DNA of 64,000 nucleotides from Paenibacillaceae bacterium (GCA_015057705.1 SVDU01000012.1:1-64000); one strand, 5' to 3'. Counted from the stretch's first letter, positions 7,748 to 15,956 are shown. A program made the numbers and translations. The notes: a model not told the origin generated them from the letters alone.

Positions 7748-8683
7748 CTAATTAATCTTCTTCCAATGCGTCCATACAATCCCATCAGAGTAACCAATTT
7801 TCTTATAAAATTCGTTTCCTCCGCCAGTCATATGAGTTGCACCAAGCTTCTTCATTCGTTCATAATGTTTCGATAATGCAACCGCTGCCAATCCTCTGTT
7901 TCTATATTCTGGTATTGTGCATAAGGGCTCCATATAAGCTAAATTGTTTTCCTTAACCCACCACATTCCAGAGTAACAAACATACTCATCTTCTTCGTTT
8001 GCAATGATTATATCAAATTGGGGAGTTGCATGAGGAGCCGGACACATAACACCTCTCCTCACACCATTATATCCCTTTTGTGGATTCCAGCTCGTTCCGC
8101 AATCTGCCTCTTCCCATTTTTCAAATGGACCTTTATCCTCCTCATGGTCGAATCCTTTCCAGCAGCACCTGGCCAGTTTTACGGGATCAACCTCACTCTC
8201 CTTCACGAAATGAAAACCTTCCGGCAGCTGATAGGTAAGTTCATTTTGAAAGTCGAAAATGAAGTCGTGCGCTTCATACACCTTACTATATCCTCTCTTT
8301 GCCACTGCATCAATGAGAGATTGCTGTCCTTTAAATAAAATGAATTGTCTGTGATCATTAAAATTCGGCATATATTCTTCAGCGTAATCTAATAATTCCT
8401 CCACTAATTCTTCATAGCCAGGACGTAGATTAAAAAATATATTAGTAACAGGTGATTCTGTGAAAACAAATGCTACAACTTTGTCTCCATCAAACCAAAT
8501 GCGATTCAAGTACTGATATGAAATGTCCATCCATGTTGATGTGATTGCATATTCATAAAAAGGAGCCGCCACACCATTGCTGAAATTGCGCCCATAGATT
8601 TCCACCATAAAATCCCAGATTAAATTAATATCTGTTAATATCTGAAATTGCTTTGTATTAATATTTCTACTGTACTCTTTCAT
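7748..8683 (-). CDS. GNAT family N-acetyltransferase, two-domain
   Basis: 311 aa from ATG 8683, with AGGAG 9 nt upstream; the GTG at 8701 is a weaker choice. The C-terminal 120 residues are a complete GNAT domain: 'AYMEPLCTIPEYRNRGLAAVAL' is the acetyl-CoA motif, followed by 'MKKLGATHMTGGGNEFYKKIGY'. The N-terminal 180 residues look like a degenerate GNAT half, as in tandem acetyltransferases. The substrate is unknown. It lies 20 bp upstream of the VOC/CAT pair on the same strand and may be co-transcribed with it. Confidence 0.8.
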   Translation of the reverse strand: MKEYSRNINTKQFQILTDINLIWDFMVEIYGRNFSNGVAAPFYEYAITSTWMDISYQYLNRIWFDGDKVVAFVFTESPVTNIFFNLRPGYEELVEELLDYAEEYMPNFNDHRQFILFKGQQSLIDAVAKRGYSKVYEAHDFIFDFQNELTYQLPEGFHFVKESEVDPVKLARCCWKGFDHEEDKGPFEKWEEADCGTSWNPQKGYNGVRRGVMCPAPHATPQFDIIIANEEDEYVCYSGMWWVKENNLAYMEPLCTIPEYRNRGLAAVALSKHYERMKKLGATHMTGGGNEFYKKIGYSDGIVWTHWKKIN

Positions 8684-8787
8684 TCCTTTTTTCTCCTGCA
8701 CAATATTATGTTTTCACGATTTGCTTTTCATAGCTCTGCAAACTACCAATAAATTATAACTGTTTCTTTAATGTATATAGTCTGATA

Positions 8788-9006
8788 TCATCTGGAAAAC
8801 CATTGACTTCCCCACAAATAACATATCCATCCCGATACACCTCCCACAATAACTCCCTTTTCATTTCGTGCTATATTCGTAAACTCTATATTTGGTACTT
8901 TTAATTTACTGTTTGTTCTTTTCATATTGTGCTCAAGCAAACCATTTATACGAACTGAATTTAAAAACTCTTGTTCATCACAATCATTATAAATAGTTAT
9001 AGACAT
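8788..9006 (-). pseudogene. GNAT-like N-terminal fragment
   Basis: 72 aa from ATG 9006, with a strong GGAGGTGA upstream. The peptide SITIYNDCDEQEFLNSVRI... then 'IARNEKGVIVGGVSGWI' resembles the substrate-side half of a small GNAT enzyme up to strand 3. It then changes character (CYLWGSQWFSR) and stops before any acetyl-CoA motif. It is best explained as a truncated acetyltransferase, although the intact ribosome site means a short peptide may still be made. Confidence 0.5.
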
Positions 9007-9082
9007 TTTTGTCACCTCCATAATACCCATTTAATACATCAAACCTGCTAACTCTCAATATTAAGTTCTCAATATACATTGA

Positions 9083-9673
9083 TCACACACGCCATTCAAC
9101 AATATCATCTAACCTTTTTCTGGGTCTTGCATGAGGATCTTCATCTGCATACCCTACTGTCATTGCAGCAAAAAGCTCTCCTTCAACATTTAACCAATCG
9201 CTTAATTCCTTATATGCAAAATATGTATCGCAAATCCATAAGCTGCCCAATCCAAGTTCAGAAGCTGTGAGCGCCATATTCTCGATTGCTGCACCGATCG
9301 ACTGAGCATTACAGATTTCGTAAATACGTTCTTCCGGTTTTAATGAAGTATAAATATTTAATCCAAGGGAATTGATAATAAAAATGACAACAGGTGCCTG
9401 TTCCATAATATTTAAAGTATATTCTGCACTATTGAGATACTGCGCGCTTTCCGGAAGAAGCGGAAGATCTTTCTCTCTCATTAATCCAGTACCCATAACT
9501 GCAAGCATATCCTTCTTTGCATTGCCAGTTACTACAATAAATTTCCATGGCTGTCGGTTTTTAGAAGATGGTGCAAGGATCCCTGACTGTAAAATTTCCT
9601 CTATCATGTGTCTGGGGACATCTGCTCTTTTATATTTCCGTATACTACGTCTGTTTATGATGGCTGATAACAT
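9083..9673 (-). CDS. Nitroreductase family protein
   Basis: 196 aa. 'INRRSIRKYKRADVP' (FMN phosphate contacts) opens the protein, followed by 'ILQSGILAPSSKNRQPWKFIVV', the family's second flavin-binding segment. 'IGAAIENMALTASELGLGSLWI' is the dimer/FMN helix. The C-terminal 'VGYADEDPHARPRKRLDDIV' is standard for the fold. The family performs NAD(P)H-dependent reduction of nitroaromatics, quinones or flavins. The gene begins directly after the stop of the GNAT gene at 9674, so the two form a pair. Confidence 0.9.
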   Translation of the reverse strand: MLSAIINRRSIRKYKRADVPRHMIEEILQSGILAPSSKNRQPWKFIVVTGNAKKDMLAVMGTGLMREKDLPLLPESAQYLNSAEYTLNIMEQAPVVIFIINSLGLNIYTSLKPEERIYEICNAQSIGAAIENMALTASELGLGSLWICDTYFAYKELSDWLNVEGELFAAMTVGYADEDPHARPRKRLDDIVEWRV

Positions 9674-10150
9674 TTACCGCTCCCTCCTCAGATAAACCAT
9701 ATCAACCAGCTGTTTTCCATCTTCAAACATTGGGTGATCGTAGTTATCTACAAAAAAGTTTTTTATTCGGTGTGATTCTGTAAAGCCACATTTTTTATAA
9801 AAAGTAAGCGAAGAGGGAACATCTCCTGTCCCAACAAACATAGTGTTACAATCCGTATAAGCGGAAAACAGGAACTCTATCAGACTTTTTCCATAGCCTT
9901 TTCGTTGACAATCAGGTGAAACAGCTATGTTTTTAAGCTCATAAACGCCATCACCTTCTTTGGTAATCACGCATTCAGCTTTTATGCCATTATCCTCCAA
10001 AACGAACATTTCACCACGCTCAAGATATTTATCTATCATATCTTCCTGCTCGTCGGCCAACAATAACAAGTCTATATATTCCTTTTTGTTGTTTGTAATT
10101 TTCCTTATCCTTCTATTGTCAGTATAAATTTCTGCATGATCCCATGCCAT
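9674..10150 (-). CDS. GNAT family N-acetyltransferase
   Basis: 158 aa, AGGAGGAG upstream of ATG. 'YELKNIAVSPDCQRKGYGKSL' holds the acetyl-CoA loop, and 'SSLTFYKKCGFTESHRIKNFFVDNYDHPMFEDG' is the conserved C-terminal part of a well-populated GNAT subfamily. It looks intact. It is translated immediately before the nitroreductase, with no gap between stop and start, so the two products are likely made together. Confidence 0.85.
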   Translation of the reverse strand: MAWDHAEIYTDNRRIRKITNNKKEYIDLLLLADEQEDMIDKYLERGEMFVLEDNGIKAECVITKEGDGVYELKNIAVSPDCQRKGYGKSLIEFLFSAYTDCNTMFVGTGDVPSSLTFYKKCGFTESHRIKNFFVDNYDHPMFEDGKQLVDMVYLRRER

Positions 10151-10323
10151 ATTAAGCTCCTCCTCAATTTCTTATTCATTTCTTTTGTAAGCATGACACT
10201 TCTTTATCAAACCAAGCTACAATGTCATTTCGCAACGATAGAACAGAATCATTTAGCGATATAGGAAGTATGTTTTTATGGTGTCTTTGTATTCATCTGT
10301 CTGAGTTTTGGTATCTAATTCCA

Positions 10324-10923
10324 TTAGGATTTATCAGCTCGCTTCTTTCCTTTAAAATCTTTTTGAATATAGATATGCTCTTTTAAATTAATAAGTGCTG
10401 TTTTATCAAATTGAAGTTCAATAATGTATGGCATCCAATCAATTATTCGGAGAAAATCATCACAACCAAACTTTGGGTTGTAATAATTAAGAATTGAGCT
10501 AAGTGCTGTACCATGAGTTCCAACCACAATAGTTTTACCCTCATTATTACTGATTATCTCTTCTAATGCCGATATATTTCTTTTCTGTACCATATTGATG
10601 GATTCCCCACCATCTTCGTGGAAATCCTTGTCAAGCCAACGCTTCTGAAACATTCCATAATTGTTACCATCAGTGCCTTTTTTTCTTTCACGAAGCCGTT
10701 CATCCAATATAATCTCTTTTTTGTGAAACGCCGCTGATTCTTTAATAGTTTCAACACTTCTTTTATATGGACTACAGTAAAAGACATCTATATTCTTTTC
10801 TTTTAAAAACTCATACACCATTTTTGAATCTTGCTGACCATCTATTGTCAAAGGTCTGGTACTGTCATCATCAGTCCAGGTATGGTCTGGTTGCGCATGT
10901 CGTACAAAATAAACAAATGTCAT
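10324..10923 (-). CDS. Histidine phosphatase (phosphoglycerate mutase-like) family protein
   Basis: 199 aa from ATG 10923, with GGAGGT upstream; a TTG at 10935 overlaps that site and is rejected. 'YFVRHAQPDH' at residues 5-14 carries the RHxxP-type loop with the phospho-accepting His 9. 'TIVVGTHGTALSSIL' provides the second catalytic histidine, and 'FYCSPYKRSVETIKESA' and 'LDERLRERKKG' are family motifs. It is a cytosolic phosphatase of unknown substrate; the family covers sugar phosphates and nucleotides. Monocistronic. Confidence 0.85.
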   Translation of the reverse strand: MTFVYFVRHAQPDHTWTDDDSTRPLTIDGQQDSKMVYEFLKEKNIDVFYCSPYKRSVETIKESAAFHKKEIILDERLRERKKGTDGNNYGMFQKRWLDKDFHEDGGESINMVQKRNISALEEIISNNEGKTIVVGTHGTALSSILNYYNPKFGCDDFLRIIDWMPYIIELQFDKTALINLKEHIYIQKDFKGKKRADKS

Positions 10924-10967
10924 AATTACCTCCAATTCAACGCTATAATATTATTATTTAGCAAAAA

Positions 10968-11363
10968 TCAATAGAAGTCACAATATACTTTCCAGTCAGA
11001 CAATTGAGTGTTGTAGAAAAAATAGAAGTTTCCACTGTCTACAATATTGAACTTAGCTTTCTCATCTTAAGAAATTTGCATAACGAACTCATACCCATTA
11101 CCAAAAGAAAAACCCGACTGGCAAAAGGATGGATAACCACCAACCTTGTGTCCTGAGTATATTTCTTCGCATATATTATCAAAATATTCGATTCCTTCTG
11201 TTGTCTCTAAATGAAGTATTATATCTTCAATATCTCCTGGAATTCCACCACCATCCCAACATGGAAAATCATTCTCCACCAAATTACGCGTAAGAGGAAA
11301 TGGTTTTATTATATCAATTTGATAATAACAAGGGACTAACTGTTCTAATGAACCTTTACCTAT
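10968..11363 (-). pseudogene. DUF1963 (YwqG-like) pseudogene, 5'-truncated with internal stop
   Basis: One reading phase runs from an upstream stop at 11364-11366 to TGA at 10968-10970. It reads ...CYYQIDIIKPFPLTRN..., 'YSGHKVGGYPSFCQSG', 'GYEFVMQIS', then a TAA at 11067-11069, then DEKAKFNIVDSGNFYFFYN and a tail ending VYCDFY. The H-K-[IV]-G-G-Y-P block and the 'NIVDSG-FYFFY' ending are hallmarks of DUF1963 proteins, so the TAA is a nonsense mutation in an otherwise conserved frame. The N-terminal half of the usual protein is missing. Confidence 0.7.
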
Positions 11364-11376
11364 CTAACCTATCTAA
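11359..11376. repeat. 9-bp direct repeat at a gene-fragment junction
   Basis: CCTATCTAA occurs twice head to tail (11359-11367, 11368-11376), exactly between the shortened end of the RNA-ligase-like gene and the start of the DUF1963 remnant. Short direct repeats at such joints fit slipped-strand or illegitimate recombination (inference). Confidence 0.6.
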
Positions 11377-11846
11377 TTGAATTGTATAAATTTCTTCCAC
11401 ATATGTAATATTAAATCACTTGCATGATAAAAAGCACTATTATCATCCTCACCAGTGAGAGCAACAGTACAATGGGGAACCCAATGATCTGGACAATACC
11501 ATTCCCATCCTTTATTATCAAAATCATTTAAATACTCGTGTAATTCCCGCTGAAATTGATACATACTACTATTCATTACAGGTGATACAAAAATTGTCTT
11601 AGTATCATTAAACATCCCTACTGACCCTATATGTACAGGTAATTGTCTGTGACTTTGAGAGAATTCCATTAATTTTTTTATACATTTTTCTTCTTCCACG
11701 TCATTAAAACAAGCTAATGTTAGATGTGGTCTTGTTTTCCATTCTAAAAACTTTGAGCTTAGTTTTTCATCCGCCACTCGCTTAGCTAAATGGTAAAGTT
11801 TCTGTTCCGTTTTTATATCGTAATATAATTCTATTGCATATTGCAT
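11373..11846 (-). CDS. 2'-5' RNA ligase / cyclic phosphodiesterase family protein, C-terminus probably truncated
   Basis: 157 aa from ATG 11846, with GGAGGT upstream; the ATG at 11861 overlaps that site. Both catalytic H-x-T-x boxes are present, 'RPHLTLACF' at about residues 40-48 and 'WVPHCTVALTG' at about 124-134. The family cleaves or joins 2'-5' RNA bonds or opens cyclic phosphates. After 'DLILHMWKKF' the final strand expected in the fold is absent and the gene stops at a 9-bp repeat next to a pseudogene. The active site is intact but folding may be impaired. Confidence 0.7.
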   Translation of the reverse strand: MQYAIELYYDIKTEQKLYHLAKRVADEKLSSKFLEWKTRPHLTLACFNDVEEEKCIKKLMEFSQSHRQLPVHIGSVGMFNDTKTIFVSPVMNSSMYQFQRELHEYLNDFDNKGWEWYCPDHWVPHCTVALTGEDDNSAFYHASDLILHMWKKFIQFN

Positions 11847-11968
11847 ATAACATACCTCCACAAAATATCGAGATCACTTAAATTATTATATTTATAAAAA
11901 ACCTTTACAGCGTATGTAAAAAATGATACGGCTATCGTATTGCTAATCAAGAATTATATTACTTATAT

Positions 11969-12553
11969 CTATTTTTTACTATTAATATTATCTGTTATTT
12001 TCTCTAAATTGTGTATCACAGAAAATGTTCCATCAATTACAATAACAGGACAACCAAGCTTCATTGCACATTCTTCAACTTCTTTTGAGTCGCGATTTTT
12101 TACTTTTTCTCGAAATTCCATTTGCTGTGCGAACATATCACCACCATCAAGAACTCTTGCTCCGAACCTTCTTTCTTCCCTCGCTTGAATTCTCTTTAAT
12201 CTTTCTTCAAGTGGCGTTTGAACCCAAAAAGCAATATCAATATGAGAAAGAATTTCATCACACCAATTCATTGTGACTCCAGAAATAATAAACCTTGGAT
12301 GAGTCTTTATATTCTCCATAATTGCCGTTTGTACTTCACTCTTTGTTCTAGGGTTGGAAAAAGGTAGTTCGTCTAACTGGTCATTATCAATTACACAGTT
12401 ATTTTCTAACGCCCATTTTCTTGATTCTCTATGCTGAGGAAAATAATAATCTTCCACATCCATCTCAAAATAACCTGTCTGTTTTGATAATGCATGTGTC
12501 AGAGTAGACTTTCCACTCCCATTCAGCCCAAAAATAGCAATCCCTTTAACCAT
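11969..12553 (-). CDS. P-loop kinase/ATPase, 194 aa
   Basis: 'GIAIFGLNGSGKSTLTHAL' with Walker A GLNGSGKS at 9-16, 'EMDVEDYYFP' in the position of a nucleotide-kinase DxD substrate site, and a 'LEERLKRIQAREERRFG' lid-like helix with arginines. These place it among small AAA/shikimate-kinase-like phosphotransferases, often annotated as AAA family ATPases in accessory regions. The substrate is unknown. It has its own GGGGGG ribosome site and is followed downstream by the RNA-ligase-like gene. Confidence 0.75.
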   Translation of the reverse strand: MVKGIAIFGLNGSGKSTLTHALSKQTGYFEMDVEDYYFPQHRESRKWALENNCVIDNDQLDELPFSNPRTKSEVQTAIMENIKTHPRFIISGVTMNWCDEILSHIDIAFWVQTPLEERLKRIQAREERRFGARVLDGGDMFAQQMEFREKVKNRDSKEVEECAMKLGCPVIVIDGTFSVIHNLEKITDNINSKK

Positions 12554-12590
12554 CCTTTACCCCCCTCCCACACACATATACCTGGAAGCT

Positions 12591-13037
12591 TTACGTTAGT
12601 TTCACATATTCTATCTCATCATCATTTCTTGAAATTTCTCTATAACCAAATTTAGTGTATAAATGCTGATTTCCTACACTAAATACTGGTGTAGATAATT
12701 TCCATTCCTTAATGTCTGGGTGCATCTTTTCAATTAACTGCATCACTTTATATCCGTATCCATTCCCTTGATATATTGGATCAATTACGAAATCCTCAAA
12801 TCTCATTTTGTTTCCTTCAATTGGAATTAAGAATAATCCACCAATAATGTTATTATCTAAGACAATTTTGTACGCTATAAAATCAGCTATGATTTTGTTC
12901 TCAGATTCAACTTTATCATAACCAGGAGGGCCTCCATTTCTACCTAAGTATGTATTTATTTCTTTATTAAATGCCTTTATCTTTATTTCTGTTATTGCCT
13001 CTGCATCTTCTAATAGTGCTCGTTTTATCTCTATCAT
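12591..13037 (-). CDS. GNAT family N-acetyltransferase
   Basis: 148 aa. 'MRFEDFVIDPIYQGNGYGYKVM' is the acetyl-CoA motif (Q/N-G-x-G-Y), and 'NQHLYTKFGYREISR' is the closing segment. It appears complete, with AGGGAG before ATG. It sits 37 bp upstream of the P-loop kinase gene on the same strand and may share its transcript. Confidence 0.85.
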   Translation of the reverse strand: MIEIKRALLEDAEAITEIKIKAFNKEINTYLGRNGGPPGYDKVESENKIIADFIAYKIVLDNNIIGGLFLIPIEGNKMRFEDFVIDPIYQGNGYGYKVMQLIEKMHPDIKEWKLSTPVFSVGNQHLYTKFGYREISRNDDEIEYVKLT

Positions 13038-13213
13038 AATTTACTCCCTAATTTTTAGTTGTCCTCTTACATTCATAGTGGGAAAATATAAACATTAAAG
13101 TTAAACGCTTGTTTTCAAACACTATTTCTATTTTATGATAATTTGTAGGATAATTCAATCAACTAATCAAATTTTATTTAATTTGATACAACATGTCTCT
13201 TACCATCTATCTA

Positions 13214-13264
13214 CTATATTAATAATACTACTATTAAAACAAATAGTACAAGAATCTTAACCAC
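13214..13264 (-). CDS. Possible 16-aa hydrophobic peptide
   Basis: A GTG-started frame, preceded by AAGGGAG at 5-nt spacing, encodes MVKILVLFVLIVVLLI and ends in TAG. It is almost wholly Leu/Val/Ile, so it could insert in a membrane. A still shorter ORF (13275-13295, six codons, after GGAGGAG) ends inside its ribosome site. In AT-rich DNA such ORFs occur by chance, so confidence is low. Confidence 0.2.
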   Translation of the reverse strand: MVKILVLFVLIVVLLI

Positions 13265-13342
13265 TTTTTCTCCCTTAAACGCATTTATTTATCATTAACT
13301 CCTCCAACTAAAACTTTGAGAAAAAAACGCCATAAAGTAATC

Positions 13343-13372
13343 TTGACACCCTATTATTTCCTATGATATAGT
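13343..13372 (+). promoter_or_regulatory. Promoter of the ferric-reductase-like gene
   Basis: TTGACA (13343-13348), 18-bp spacer, TATAGT (13367-13372) preceded by an extended -10 TG. This is a near-consensus sigma-A promoter pointing into the plus-strand membrane-protein gene. Confidence 0.75.
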
Positions 13373-13376
13373 TCGT

Positions 13377-13416
13377 GATGGTTAGCTTTTGCTAACCATC
13401 GTGCAACCATTTGCAC
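13377..13416 (+). promoter_or_regulatory. Two tandem leader hairpins
   Basis: A perfect 10-bp stem with TTTT loop (13377-13386 / 13391-13400) is followed immediately by a 6-bp stem with CCAT loop (GTGCAA 13401-13406 / TTGCAC 13411-13416). Transcription should start just upstream, so both lie at the 5' end of the mRNA. The second hairpin contains the TTG that could start the coding frame. Confidence 0.6.
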
Positions 13417-14214
13417 CCATCTCCAACACTACCAAGAAAGGTTAAACGGCACATTTACATGATTTTCTTAATTGCGTTACTGGAAACCATCCTATTTGTA
13501 TTCTTTTTCAAAAATGCCATCCGCAAACACCCGGCAGTATTTTATGTACTATCTGTAGCAGTCATCGGATTTATCGTATGTTACACAAAACTAAACCTAT
13601 ACGAAGTCTTTCCGGAATGGACCTACCTCTATATCATTTCAGTCTTTTACAGAGGTGCCTTCTCCACTGCACTATTCGTTATTGTTATGTATATTGGAGC
13701 TTTAAATCCAAAAGGAAAAATAGTACGGGCGTTGATGCCCATCAGAGGTTATTTGTCCATTATCGCCTGCCTGATTACATTAGCACATTCCTTTGCTTAC
13801 GGGATCTATTACATAGCAGCTGTTTTTATTACCCCAGAAGAACTGGATCTTCGACAGATTCTAGCATTAATTCTGACAGTACCGCTCTTTTTAATTATGA
13901 TTGTTTTAATGGTCACATCTTTTAAGGCTGTGAGAAAAAAGATGAAACCCAGAGTTTGGAAAAATGTACAGCGGCTTTCCTACCCCTGGTTTGCCATCCT
14001 TTACGTTTACTTGATGGTGCTATTAATTCCCGGCATGCTGGAATCCCTGAACCCGGCTTCTGGTGTGGAAATGCTCTATCAGGTGAACTATGTTTTATCC
14101 GTATTGGTATACACGGTTGTGTTTGGTGTTTATCTGTTTCTAAGAATTAGGAAGTACAAAAAAGACCAGTTAAGACGAAGACAGAATCTGCAAAAGTCTG
14201 CAGTTGCTGCCTGA
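13411..14214 (+). CDS. Ferric-reductase-like multi-pass membrane protein
   Basis: 267 aa if begun at TTG 13411; 251 aa from ATG 13459. Neither start has a convincing ribosome site (AGAAAGG at 13434 is 18 nt from the ATG). About seven transmembrane helices follow a basic N-terminus. 'IRGYLSIIACLITLAHSFAYG' and 'WKNVQRLSYPWFAILYVYLMVL' resemble the haem-bearing helices of ferric reductase/MsrQ-like domains, but the second usual histidine is replaced by tyrosine, so haem binding is doubtful. It is the only plus-strand gene in its neighbourhood and is monocistronic. Confidence 0.6.
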   Translation: MHPSPTLPRKVKRHIYMIFLIALLETILFVFFFKNAIRKHPAVFYVLSVAVIGFIVCYTKLNLYEVFPEWTYLYIISVFYRGAFSTALFVIVMYIGALNPKGKIVRALMPIRGYLSIIACLITLAHSFAYGIYYIAAVFITPEELDLRQILALILTVPLFLIMIVLMVTSFKAVRKKMKPRVWKNVQRLSYPWFAILYVYLMVLLIPGMLESLNPASGVEMLYQVNYVLSVLVYTVVFGVYLFLRIRKYKKDQLRRRQNLQKSAVAA

Positions 14215-14222
14215 TCAGACTC

Positions 14223-15536
14223 CTAATACTCCTTCCACGCCTTTACCACCTCATCCTCCAGCTGGTTTGCAGTATCCCGGTTTAAGGGCATCACTCTGCC
14301 ATGGTACTGATAGTAAAGGAGGTTTGACCAGATAACTTCAAACCCACCCTTGTCATATTCAGCAGCTGTCGGTAGATAACTGGAGCATCCATTTGTATAA
14401 CCATTGAAAAATAACATGGGATTATTGCTCTTCTTCCAGATTTTAACTGCAATATCAGACATGACTTCATTGGGAACACCGCAGAGGCAGCCTTCATTGA
14501 CTGCGAAAAACTGTATTTCAATTTCGGCTCTCTGCTTTTTCTCTCCCTTGTTCAGTAATCTCTCCACTTCCATTAACCACCCTTTACCATCAATCCCCCC
14601 CATTTCCCATGCTTCGGCTGCGATTTCCCCTGCCCTTTTCAATTCCGGAACATCAGCATAAAAAGACGACTTAACCGAAAACATGGATATTCTGGAGACA
14701 GGCCTTGGTTTTATCAGATATACGACCGGATGAAGAGATTCACAGATGGCTTCTGCCATATCCTTCAATGCCTTCTGGCTCTGTGCATCAGATCTTTCTT
14801 TCATCTGAACACTGTTGTTCATTAAATGTTCCTCTGCTGGATGGATTTCCAGATAATCTGCATTTTCCTGGCGGTATCTGGGTCTTACATCTCCGGAAGC
14901 CCCCTGCATCATCATTACACTACAGCCATATCTTCTCTCCAGGGCTTCTCTTGCCTCCCCGAAATAATCCGGTGAAATCAGGTAATTATCTGGCATCAGA
15001 ACATTGCAGTGAGCAGTTATCCTGACTACAAGAACTTTTATTTTTTCCTGATCCTCCCCGCATATCTTTAAGATTCCCATTCGTGGATCAATTGGCTGAT
15101 CATACTCTCTTCGGTTAATTCCAACTGTGTTTTCTGCAATCCCCCACCCTGCGTATACGGGTACCATGGATTCATCCGCCTTCTTTACCCCTGAAAGAAT
15201 TGACTGACACACAAAATCATAATATTCTTTTTCCACTGCAGCATTGGGAGCAGCGTGTGTATGGGAAAAACAAATCATGACCTGTTCCATTTTAGCTGAC
15301 AGAATCTCTGCTGCCTTTATTCTTAAAAAACTGGTCAGCTCAACGGTAAATCCCAGGCTGTCAATTGTTATAAGACAGAATCGTTCCTCGTTTTTTTTAA
15401 TTATAAGTATCTGGGCCTTTAAATCCTTCATGACTCCCCTCAAGCAGTTGTCAATCCGTGCATCATATCCCGCCATCTGTACCGGTTTTTCCGGCGTTAT
15501 GATTCGTTCTTCATATCCCATATATGTCGGATCCAT
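14223..15536 (-). CDS. Neutral/alkaline ceramidase-like protein
   Basis: 437 aa with GGGAGGG before ATG. The N-terminal 'YEERIITPEKPVQMAGYDAR' and 'LITIDSLGFT', together with the metal-site region 'VMICFSHTHAAPNA', match the neutral/alkaline non-lysosomal ceramidase N-terminal domain. 'VRITAHCNVLMPDNYLISPDYFG' and 'MMQGASGDVRPRYR' supply the other expected ligands. True ceramidases hydrolyse the ceramide amide bond. Many clostridial members lack a signal peptide, as here, and have unknown substrates. It is convergent with the membrane-protein gene, 8 bp apart. Confidence 0.7.
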   Translation of the reverse strand: MDPTYMGYEERIITPEKPVQMAGYDARIDNCLRGVMKDLKAQILIIKKNEERFCLITIDSLGFTVELTSFLRIKAAEILSAKMEQVMICFSHTHAAPNAAVEKEYYDFVCQSILSGVKKADESMVPVYAGWGIAENTVGINRREYDQPIDPRMGILKICGEDQEKIKVLVVRITAHCNVLMPDNYLISPDYFGEAREALERRYGCSVMMMQGASGDVRPRYRQENADYLEIHPAEEHLMNNSVQMKERSDAQSQKALKDMAEAICESLHPVVYLIKPRPVSRISMFSVKSSFYADVPELKRAGEIAAEAWEMGGIDGKGWLMEVERLLNKGEKKQRAEIEIQFFAVNEGCLCGVPNEVMSDIAVKIWKKSNNPMLFFNGYTNGCSSYLPTAAEYDKGGFEVIWSNLLYYQYHGRVMPLNRDTANQLEDEVVKAWKEY

Positions 15537-15633
15537 ATTTATTCCCTCCCCTTACAGCTTTTAAAGTTATTGTATCCGCGTCTTCTGAAGAATACAATGT
15601 ACCGTTTGTTTCTGTATTATTCTGTATAAAATA

Positions 15634-15657
15634 ACGGAGCTGCAACAGCAGCCCCGT
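15634..15657 (-). terminator. Hairpin terminator after the CD3324-family gene
   Basis: 10-bp stem with one G-U-type pair (15634-15643 / 15648-15657) and AACA loop, directly after the stop at 15662, followed on the minus strand by TATTTTAT. Confidence 0.6.
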
Positions 15658-15661
15658 CCAT

Positions 15662-15925
15662 TTATTGATCATATATAATTTTTCTGATTGCGGATAGAGA
15701 AAGGCAGTATTGCATTGCCAGGACTTCTATGGAACTGCCCGTTTGGTATTTGTTCCTGATTTCACTATTTCTCTGTTTTAACTCATTTCTGTACCCGGTC
15801 TTCTCTCCCCATTGTTTTCTATGTTCACAAAGAGCAGGGATATAGAGATATTCTCCCTGAATATATTGCTGCAATTCCCTGATCAGTTCATCGGGTAGAA
15901 TTGTTTTCGCATTGATATATTTCAT
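15662..15925 (-). CDS. CD3324-family HTH protein
   Basis: 87 aa. 'MKYINAKTILPDELIRELQQYIQGEYLYIP', then 'WGEKTGYRNELKQRN' and a C-terminal helix-turn-helix 'SSIEVLAMQYCLSLSAIRKII', match the small CD3324 family found in clostridia, thought to be DNA-binding (Mor-like). Its ribosome site is TAGGAGG. The upstream leader contains a large interlocking inverted repeat (15957-16029). Its target is unknown. Confidence 0.75.
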   Translation of the reverse strand: MKYINAKTILPDELIRELQQYIQGEYLYIPALCEHRKQWGEKTGYRNELKQRNSEIRNKYQTGSSIEVLAMQYCLSLSAIRKIIYDQ

Positions 15926-15956
15926 GCTGGCTTCCTCCTATTTTTTAAGTCAGAAG

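Larger units (their letters stand above)
13038..13410. other. 373-bp AT-rich intergenic region
   Basis: It holds an AT-rich hairpin (13166-13173 with 13180-13187), two tiny minus-strand ORFs with ribosome-site-like sequences, the promoter of the membrane-protein gene, and two leader hairpins. Nothing else with coding character is visible. Confidence 0.5.

Noticed and set aside
10176-10280. Coding-like minus-strand stretch ending LRNDIVAWFDKEVSCLQKK
   Set aside because: It looks like the tail of a lost protein but has no start, ribosome site or family I can name.
2562-13037. An integron or cassette array with shared recombination sites between the modifying-enzyme genes
   Set aside because: I compared the short gaps between genes and saw no common palindromic or attC-like repeat and no integrase.
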